Source: CAIKMD01 sp963729935 (GTDB lineage Bacteria; Pseudomonadota; Alphaproteobacteria; ATCC43930; CGMCC-115725). Taken from it: DNA of 64,000 nucleotides. Made by a program: the position numbers and the translations under genes. The notes below the pieces were generated by a model that was given only the letters and a program-made list of their open reading frames with translations, was not told the DNA's origin and did not search any database. Below, piece after piece: positions 35,019 to 41,900 of this stretch. Each line of letters opens with the position of its first letter. Positions within the stretch are counted from its first letter, which is position 1. Location: positions 1 to 64,000 of the forward strand of contig CAVSPW010000007.1 of NCBI GenBank assembly GCA_963729935.1, written 5' to 3'.

Positions 35019-36056
35019 TCAAGCCGGCGCGGTTTCCTCGCGCAACAGGCCGACGCGCGACAGCACTTCGCGGTCGGTGAACATGAAGAGATGCGCGGTG
35101 GCGCTGGCCGCGCGGTGCGATGCCCAATTCCAATGCGGCACCGTGAAAACGTCGTGCTTTTTCCATTCGAAGCTCTCGCCGCCGATCGAGGAGACGCCTT
35201 CGCCCTCGACCGCGAGGCAGACCGTGTTGGCCGTGCTGCGGTAACGCGCCGTGTCGGCGCCGCGCGCAAGGCGCCAGGCATAGCAATCCATGGTCGGCAT
35301 CACCGGCCCGCCATCGACCGGATTGGTGTAATGCACGCGCCGGCTGCCATCGGCATGCTCGGGCGCGGCGTCGAGCGCCGCCATCACCTTCGACCAGGGA
35401 TAGCGGAACATCGGCGAATGCGGCGCGTCGCTCAGCGGGATCGCGGGCGTGAGGCCGGCTTGCGCGAAGGCCGCATCGCCGATCGCCGGCGTGTTGGCGC
35501 CCGAGCCGCCGCCGCCCTCGGCGAAGATCGCGCCCAGATGCGCGGCCAAGGGCATGTCGAGCCCATCGAGCCACACCACGCGTCGCTTGCCGCGATTGAA
35601 ATGCTCGTGCCAGGTCCAATTGGGCGTGAGGATGAGATCGCCCGGCTCCATCGGGCAGTCCTGGCCGTCGACGACGGTCGAGCCGCCCTCGCCCTCCAGG
35701 ATGAGCCGCATCGCCGAGGCGGTATGCCGGTGCGGCCGCGCGGATTCGCCGGGCTCGAGGATCTGGATGCCGGCAAAGAGATTGGTCGTCGTCACCGCCT
35801 TGCCGCCGAAAGCGGGATTGACCAGCATGAGGACGCGGCGCTCGGCCTTGTCCATGGTGACTTCCTTGGCGGCGCGGTCGACGAAGCCTTGCAAGTCGCG
35901 CCAACGCCACAGCCAGGGCCGGTCGGGCGACTTGGGCTCGCCGGGAAGAAGCTCGTGATACCGGTCCCAGAGCGGCAGGATCGCGCTGCGCTCCATCGCG
36001 GCCAGAAAATCGGGGGCCACGGGCGCGCCCGGGGCATGCTGAAATTCGGATGCCAT
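35019..36056 (-). CDS. Cupin dioxygenase, gentisate 1,2-dioxygenase-like
   Basis: A 345-residue bicupin. The first cupin holds RPHRHTASAMRLILEGEG (HxH metal ligands, ~108-113), VDGQDCPMEPGDLILTPNW and WTWHEHFN; the second is VEGEGVSSIGGESFEWKKHD with HWNWASH. The layout matches gentisate and 1-hydroxy-2-naphthoate 1,2-dioxygenases, Fe(II) enzymes that open the ring between carboxyl and hydroxyl groups. It lies 26 bp before the VOC gene and 42 bp after the LLM gene, all on one strand. Confidence 0.9.
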   Translation of the reverse strand: MASEFQHAPGAPVAPDFLAAMERSAILPLWDRYHELLPGEPKSPDRPWLWRWRDLQGFVDRAAKEVTMDKAERRVLMLVNPAFGGKAVTTTNLFAGIQILEPGESARPHRHTASAMRLILEGEGGSTVVDGQDCPMEPGDLILTPNWTWHEHFNRGKRRVVWLDGLDMPLAAHLGAIFAEGGGGSGANTPAIGDAAFAQAGLTPAIPLSDAPHSPMFRYPWSKVMAALDAAPEHADGSRRVHYTNPVDGGPVMPTMDCYAWRLARGADTARYRSTANTVCLAVEGEGVSSIGGESFEWKKHDVFTVPHWNWASHRAASATAHLFMFTDREVLSRVGLLREETAPA

Positions 36057-36098
36057 GGTCTCTCTTCCTCCCTCTTCCTGCTGCTTTTGACGCCGCGC

Positions 36099-37178
36099 TC
36101 AGGCCGCCCGGGTGGCGCCGGATTTCTTCGCGAAATGCGGCATGACCTTGCTGCCGAAGAGCCGCATCGATGCGGCGGCGTCCTCGTAGCCGATGGTGTT
36201 GAAGTTCACCTGCATCGAGGCGATTTCGAAATCGCCGTTGCGCGCGACATAGGCCTCGATCTGATTGATGATCTCCGCCGGCGTGCCGATCCAGGCGGAA
36301 CCCGAGGCGATTTGCGTCTCGAAGGTCTCGCGGTCGAGCTGCGCGATCACCTCGTCGTAGCCGGCATAATCCTTGGAGCTCGTGCCCGTGATCCAATGCG
36401 AGGCGGCGCCGACCAGGGATTTGAGATATCGGTTCAAGGGCTCGCGGGCGATGCGCACGGCCGCGTCGTGATCCTCGTGACAGAGCATGTGGAAGGCGAA
36501 CATCACGCGGCCCTGGCCCGGATGGCCGGCTTTCCGCCACGCTTCGCGGTAGAGGGCGATGAGCTCGCCGACGCGCGTGCCCGCCATCGGGATGGCCATC
36601 ACCGAGTGCCCGAGCCGGCCGGCCTTCTCGAACGAGGCCGGCGTGCCGATCGCCGCGATCCAAAAAGGCGGGCGCGGCTTTTGCGTCGGCCGCGGCAGGG
36701 AGGTCACGTTCTTGAAGCTGTGGAAGCGGCCCTTGCTCGTGACGTTCTCTTCCTCGAGGAGAAGGCGCACCTGCTCGAGGCCTTCGTCGAAACGCGCGAC
36801 GCTCTCATCGAGCTCGACGCCGAACTGCGCGAATTCGTGCGGCAGGAAGGCGCGGGCAAAGCCGAGCTCGAGCCGTCCGTCCGAAATCGCATCGAGCATC
36901 GCCGCCTCGCCCGCAAGCTTCAGCGGATTGGTGAAGGCGGGCAGCGCCGCGCCCACGGTGAGGCGCGCCTTCTTGGTGCGCGCGGCGGCCGCGGTCAAAA
37001 AGAGCAGCGGGTTGGGGCTGTAGCCGCCATAAGGCAGGAAATAATGCTCGACGGTGCGGACATTGCTGTAGCCATAGGCATCGCACAGCTCGACGAGCTT
37101 CAACGATTCGGCGAAATATTGCGCGGCGGATTTCTGCGCCGGCCCGACATCGGGAAAGAACTGAATGCCGAACTCCAT
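36099..37178 (-). CDS. LLM class flavin-dependent oxidoreductase
   Basis: A 359-residue luciferase-like TIM-barrel protein. It starts MEFGIQFFPDVGPAQKS and contains TVEHYFLPYGGYSPNPL, GRLELGFARAFLPHEFA and PFWIAAIGTP, typical of F420/FMN-dependent bacterial-luciferase-like monooxygenases. Such enzymes oxidise alkanes, sulfonates or ring compounds with a reduced flavin supplied in trans. ATG 37178 is preceded by GAGGAAG. An FNR/FixK-type box lies 67 bp upstream. A close paralogue is at 59647. Confidence 0.9.
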   Translation of the reverse strand: MEFGIQFFPDVGPAQKSAAQYFAESLKLVELCDAYGYSNVRTVEHYFLPYGGYSPNPLLFLTAAAARTKKARLTVGAALPAFTNPLKLAGEAAMLDAISDGRLELGFARAFLPHEFAQFGVELDESVARFDEGLEQVRLLLEEENVTSKGRFHSFKNVTSLPRPTQKPRPPFWIAAIGTPASFEKAGRLGHSVMAIPMAGTRVGELIALYREAWRKAGHPGQGRVMFAFHMLCHEDHDAAVRIAREPLNRYLKSLVGAASHWITGTSSKDYAGYDEVIAQLDRETFETQIASGSAWIGTPAEIINQIEAYVARNGDFEIASMQVNFNTIGYEDAAASMRLFGSKVMPHFAKKSGATRAA

Positions 37179-37244
37179 CTTCCTCGCCTCCCGGTTCCTT
37201 GCGGCTTGCCCTGGCAGTCTCCCGCCCCGATCGCCGGGCGAACC

Positions 37245-37258
37245 TTGATCTGGATCAA
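37245..37258. promoter_or_regulatory. FNR/FixK-type binding site
   Basis: TTGATCTGGATCAA is a perfect TTGAT-N4-ATCAA palindrome, the consensus for FNR, FixK and Anr. Its near edge is 67 bp upstream of the LLM start codon on the minus strand, compatible with activation of the LLM-cupin-VOC genes in low oxygen. Activity is inferred. Confidence 0.7.
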
Positions 37259-37336
37259 ACGGCGCAGACTGCGACAAGCTGGCGCAGCCTCGCGTCTTCG
37301 CCCCTGACGCGACGGCGCCGCTTGGTCGCCAAGGCC

Positions 37337-37516
37337 TTAACGGCGTTCTTGATGCACGAGACGCTCGCCTTGCCGCAGATCGAAGCCCATGCCGATGAAG
37401 CGCACGTCGAGGGAACGCGCCTTTTTGATCGCCGCCTCGTCGTCGGGACAGTCGATCTCATGGACCGCGAAGGTGTTGCCGCCGTGATCGATGAAGTAAA
37501 CGCGGTAGATCGCCAA
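37337..37516 (-). CDS. Small conserved protein, 59 residues
   Basis: Begins with TTG behind AGGAAG at 7 nt. The product starts (M)AIYRVYFIDHGGNTFAVHEI, continues with DDEAAIKKARSLDV and ends GFDLRQGERLVHQERR. I recognise this as the pattern of short proteins frequent in Hyphomicrobiales (a beta strand, an acidic stretch, an amphipathic helix and a WQ/RQGERLV-like tail), of unknown function. Codon use fits the genome. It stands alone upstream of the FNR-type box. Confidence 0.75.
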   Translation of the reverse strand: MAIYRVYFIDHGGNTFAVHEIDCPDDEAAIKKARSLDVRFIGMGFDLRQGERLVHQERR

Positions 37517-37674
37517 TGCTGGGCTTCCTCGGCTGCGCGCCGGTTATTCCCCTACGCCTCGCGATCTCTTCCCATGATCCAGGTCAAGGACGGCGCGATA
37601 AACCGGGCCGGAAGCCATGGAGCCGGGACGCGTTCGATTGACGTTGAGCGAGCGGCACCCACGCCACACGAGCC

Positions 37675-37827
37675 TCAATCGGGCCCGGCTTGCCCGTCGA
37701 GCTCGGCCATTCCTGCTTCCACCTCGGCGAGCAAGCGCTGAATCTCGTGGCGACGATGGGCCTCCGCTTTCCCGCGCAACGTCTCGCGGAAGCGCACGAT
37801 GTTCTGCTCGATCACCCAGCAATTCAT
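37675..37827 (-). CDS. Small helical protein, 50 residues
   Basis: Reads MNCWVIEQNIVRFRETL followed by RRHEIQRLLAEVEAGMAELDG: a single amphipathic helix pair with no cysteine pair or signal. It shares a pattern (VI--NI--F---L, then a basic run, -I--LLA--) with the 57-residue protein at 38475, so the two are probably paralogues. ATG 37827 has GGAG upstream. An intrinsic terminator lies only 24 bp upstream of the start, between it and the phasin gene, so its expression may need read-through. Confidence 0.7.
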   Translation of the reverse strand: MNCWVIEQNIVRFRETLRGKAEAHRRHEIQRLLAEVEAGMAELDGQAGPD

Positions 37828-37850
37828 GACGGCTCCGACTCCTCGAAAGA

Positions 37851-37885
37851 AAAAAAGCGCGGCCGGCTGGCGACGGCGCGCTTTT
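37851..37885 (-). terminator. Rho-independent terminator downstream of the phasin gene
   Basis: On the minus strand a perfect 9-bp stem, AAAAGCGCG (37885-37877) with CGCGCTTTT (37861-37853), encloses 15 bases and is followed by further T residues (37852-37851 and beyond). It would stop transcripts leaving 37985 and lies just ahead of the 50-residue gene. Confidence 0.7.
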
Positions 37886-37984
37886 CGGCATTCAACCGGC
37901 GCACCCGCTTCCCTGCCGCGGCGGCTCAAGGCACGCGCGGGCTCATGACCATTTGTCAGGGCCGGTCCCGGTTCGGGCCGGCAA

Positions 37985-38365
37985 TCAGGCGCCGGTGGCC
38001 TCGCTCGGCCGGGTCATTCCCTTGCCGCTTTCGCGGAGCGCCGAGAAGCTGTCATTCGTCATATCCAGCGCGAGCCTTGTCAGCTTGCCCGCCTCGTCGA
38101 GATAATCCGCCGCGGACTTTTCGACGTATTGGCGCTGGGTTTCGAGCAGCTGGGATGGATCGCGGCACGCGGTGAGCTTGCTCCAGGCGCCGATATCCTC
38201 GCGCAGCCGGGCCTGCATGAATTGGCCCATCTCTTCGGTCAGCGCCGACATCCCGCGCGCCCAAGATTGGAAAGGCTGCTGATCGATATTGAAAAAGAAA
38301 GGCGGCGCCGAGCCATTCGTCGGATGCGCCTGGGACCCTTCGCGTGATTTCGTTCTTTCAGACAT
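37985..38365 (-). CDS. Phasin-like protein
   Basis: A 126-residue helical protein with a polar N-terminus (~1-25), then PPFFFNIDQQPFQSWARGM and a long amphipathic region (ALTEEMGQFMQARLREDIGAW, QLLETQRQYVEKSAADYLDEA). This matches the phasin fold that coats polyhydroxyalkanoate granules; related proteins also act in stress responses. ATG 38365 has AAGGAAG upstream; an earlier in-frame Met at 38431 lacks a site. It lies 109 bp after the 57-residue gene on the same strand. Confidence 0.78.
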   Translation of the reverse strand: MSERTKSREGSQAHPTNGSAPPFFFNIDQQPFQSWARGMSALTEEMGQFMQARLREDIGAWSKLTACRDPSQLLETQRQYVEKSAADYLDEAGKLTRLALDMTNDSFSALRESGKGMTRPSEATGA

Positions 38366-38474
38366 GGTGATCACTTCCTTCTCGCTATTGGACAATGACG
38401 CGTCGACAAATCTTCCTCGCGGCGGCCGCATGTCGAAAGCCGGCCGTCGTGATGCTTTTGTGACGGAAATCGAG

Positions 38475-38648
38475 TTACCCGGCCGCGTGCGCGAATTCGG
38501 ATCGTTCCGCCAGCGCCAGCGGAAGCTCCGCTTGCGCCTTGGCCAGCAATCTCAATATTTGCTGGCGTGTCGCCGGGGTGCATTCGAGCTTCAAGAGCGC
38601 CTGAAAATGCTGGATGTTGAGCCGGATCACGTAGGGATCTTCGTACAT
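38475..38648 (-). CDS. Small helical protein, 57 residues
   Basis: Starts MYEDPYVIRLNIQHFQALL and continues TRQQILRLLAKAQAELPLAL. It is related in pattern to the 50-residue protein at 37675. ATG 38648 is preceded by GGGAGG; a longer version from 38741 would add 31 residues without a better site. It is the first gene downstream of the inverted motif at 38866 and the nearest gene beyond the 3' end of the giant sensor. Function unknown; a regulated partner of that sensor is a guess from position. Confidence 0.7.
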   Translation of the reverse strand: MYEDPYVIRLNIQHFQALLKLECTPATRQQILRLLAKAQAELPLALAERSEFAHAAG

Positions 38649-38865
38649 CGGGGCCTCCCATTCTGGGAATTCGACGCTCCAACGCGGGACCGGCGGCACC
38701 ATGCGCTCGGCTGAAACGGCCGTGTCGTCTCGGATCAGCAAGTGACGGCGGCCGCTTGATCATCGCTCGGCCTCCGGTTCCCGCTTTTTTTTCGCCCGCC
38801 CTCGGATTCTTGCGTCGGCAAGCACGCTATCGTCTGGGGTTGGCCGCTGTTAAGAGAGCAATTAT

Positions 38866-38887
38866 CCCTAAGTAGTTCTACCTGGGT
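38866..38887. promoter_or_regulatory. Inverted motif A, GTAGTTCTAC core
   Basis: CTAAGTAGTTCTACCTGG contains the palindrome GTAG-TT-CTAC and is flanked by CCC and GGG. It lies between the 3' end of the sensor gene and the minus-strand small genes, where a promoter for them is expected. The 11-bp core GTAGTTCTACC (38872-38882) matches motif B upstream of the sensor gene at 10 of 11 positions. Confidence 0.5.
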
Positions 38888-38915
38888 CCGCGGCGGAGGG
38901 AGGAATGCCGCCGTT

Positions 38916-41900
38916 TCAGCGGCGCGTGTCGCGCAGTCCGACCATCCGAACCAGCAAGGCCAAGGATTTCGCGCTCATCTTGCGCATCACGTTCTGCCGG
39001 TGGTGCTCCGCCGTGCGCTGGCTGATGCCGAGACCGGCGGCGATATTCTTGGTCGCTTCCCCCTCGAGCATGCGCTCCATGACTTGGCGCTCGCGCTCGG
39101 TCAGGGTGGCGATGCGGGCGGCGACGTCGTCCTGCGCGGCGGAACGCTCGGCGCTTTGCCTACCTCTCTCCATGATTCGAGCCACGCTCTCGCGCAGCGC
39201 CGCGCGATGCACGGGCTTTTGCAAAAAATCGGCGGCGCCGCTGCGCATCGCTTTCACGGCCATGGGCAGATCGCTGCTGCCGGTGACGAAGACGATCGGC
39301 ACGTCGATCCGTTCGGAACCGAGCCGTTCCTGCAACGCAAACCCGTCCATGCCCGGCAGCTTGATGTCGACCAGAAGACAGCGAAATCGACCGCGATCCG
39401 GATCGGCAAAAAAAGCTTCGGCTGACGCATAGGTCGTGACCTTGTATCCTTCCGCCTCGATCATCGACGCCATCGCGTCGCGGACGCTGGGTTCGTCGTC
39501 GATGATCGCAGCATCGGCGCCAGGCGTCGCCGATCGGGACGGAATCATCGCCGCACCGCTTTCCGCTTTGCCGGACCATCCGGGCTTCGCAATTTTGATC
39601 AGCGCATCCACGGCGGCCAGCAAATCGCCTGCCCTGACCGGCTTGCTGATGAACATCACGCCGCTGCCGTCAAGCACCTTCATCGACAATGCCGATTTGT
39701 CGCCGCTCACGATCAGCGCCGGAATCTGCGCGGCCAATTCGGCTCGCATGCGTTGGATGAGCGCCAGCCCCGTCATCTCGCCGGGCAGGTTGTAGTCGGC
39801 GACGATGACATCGGGGAGAACGGCCGCCGGACCGCGCAGGCGAGCCAGCGCGTCGTCGCCTTTGCGCGCCGGCACCACGCGAAAGCCCTCGAGCTCCAGC
39901 AGTGCGCGCAGCGTATCGAGCTGGGCCGGGTCGTCCTCGACCAGAAGGATCGCCGGGCTCGATGCGGCGTCCACGACGGCTTGTCCGGCCGGCGCCGAGG
40001 CTGCGGAGTCCGCCTTCGACACGATCAGAGCGAACATCGTTCCTTTGCCGGGCGTGGAACGGACTTCGACCTGATGATCCAGAAGCCGGGCGACGCGTTG
40101 CACGATATATAAGCCCAGTCCTAGGCCGAACTTGCTGCTGTCATTTCGGTCGATCCGATAGAACTCGTCGAACACCGATTGAATCTCGTCGGCGGGAATG
40201 CCGATGCCGGAATCCCAGACCTCGATCGACAATTTATCGCCGCGATGCCGGCAGCCCAGCAGGATCCTGCCGCGATCGGTGTATTTGACGGCGTTGGAGA
40301 GCAGGTTTCCGACCGCGCGCTCGAGCAATTGCCGGTCGCTGCGGATCACCGCTGATGACGGCACCATGTGCAGCGACAGACCTTTGGCCGTCGCGAGCGG
40401 AGCGAATTCAGCGGCCTTGCGTGTCAGCAGCGCGCCGACGGAAAACTCGGCGATTACCGGCTTGATCGTGCCGCGCTCGATCTGGTTGATATCGAGCAAG
40501 GTATCGAGCAGGCTCGCCATATCGGCGACCGCGTCGTCCAATCTTTTAAGGATGGTTCGGGCTTCCGCGTCGCCGGCCCGCTTTCCCAGCACGCCGAGCA
40601 ACAGGCCGATGGTCTGCAAGGGCTGCCGCAGGTCGTGGCTCGCCGCGGCCAGGAAGCGCGACTTCGCCTGATTGGCGCGATCCGCCTCGGCTTTGGCGGC
40701 AAGCAGCGAGATTTCCACCTGTTTCTGCGCCCGCAAATCGTGAATGGCGGCGATGACCAACACCCCGCTGGCCGTCGGCAAGGGGCTCAACCCGATATCC
40801 ATCGGGATTTTCAGCCCGTCCTTGGTGATCCCATAGATGTCGAGACCGGCTCCCATCGGCCGTCTTTTGGGGCTCTTGATGAAGGCGACATGCAGGCCGA
40901 CATGCCGCTCCCGCGTCTCCGACGGCACCAGCCTGTCGACCGGCTGCCCGATCAGCTCCTCGGCGCGATACCCGAAGATTGCTTCGATCTGGCTGCTGGC
41001 GAAGCGGATGCGGCGCTCGTTATCGACCGCCAGGAACGCGCCCGGCAGCGCGTCGATCATGAGCTGCAATTGCCGGCGGACGATGCGTCGTTCGTCGGTG
41101 ATATCGTCGAGCGCGAGCAAGATCATCGGCCGTTCCGCCAGGGGCGAGCGAAACTCCCGCGCTACCGCCTGCCACACGCGATAGCCGCCAGCGGGCTCGT
41201 CCAGCTCCAGCTCGACCCGGCCGGTTTCTTGCCGTTGCATCTGCATCCGGGAAAGCAACTCGCCCAGCCGCGCATGGGCGAGAATGGGGTGCGCGAGATC
41301 GCGCAGCGCGCGCCCCGTCAGCCGATCCGGCGTCAGATCGAAGGCCGCTTCGAATGCGGAATTGGCCGATACGATCCGAAGCGCCGGATCGAGCACGATC
41401 AGCGGCTCGCGGATGGTGTCGACGATGGTTTCGGCATAGGCGCGCGCCGCCGCGGCGTCGAGCTCCGCCTGCTTGAGCCGCGACACATCGGCGAAGGTCA
41501 CCACCGCGCCGTGGATTTTCCCGGTCTCGGTCCGATAGGGCAACACCGAACGCAAATACCAGGCGCCGGTTTCGGCGCGGATTTCCCGCTCGCCCGGCGC
41601 GCCCTTCGAGCGGGCCGCGGTCGCGTCGGTGAGAAGCTGCGGATCGGAGAATTTCGGAAGCAAGTCCGCGAGCGGACGCCCGATATCGGCGTCGATCAGC
41701 GAGAACAGCGCCCTCATCCGGGGATTGAAGACCTTGATGCAGAGCTGGGCGTCGAGAAGGATCGTGGCCACCGAAGAGCTGTTCAGCAAATTGGACAGAT
41801 CGGTCGAGGCCTGCTGCTGCTGGTCGAGCGACTGGCGCAGCTGGCTGTTGACCGTGGTCAATTCCTCGTTCAGCGATTGCAGCTCCTCCTTGGAGGATTC

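Noticed and set aside
35013..37307. 764-codon plus-strand frame
   Set aside because: Opposite three well-supported minus-strand genes (VOC, cupin, LLM); an antisense shadow.
38916..39548. Separate FixJ-like response regulator gene starting at ATG 39548
   Set aside because: The frame is continuous with the upstream kinase/receiver and the ribosome site before this ATG is weak. Kept as an internal-start possibility, not a separate gene.
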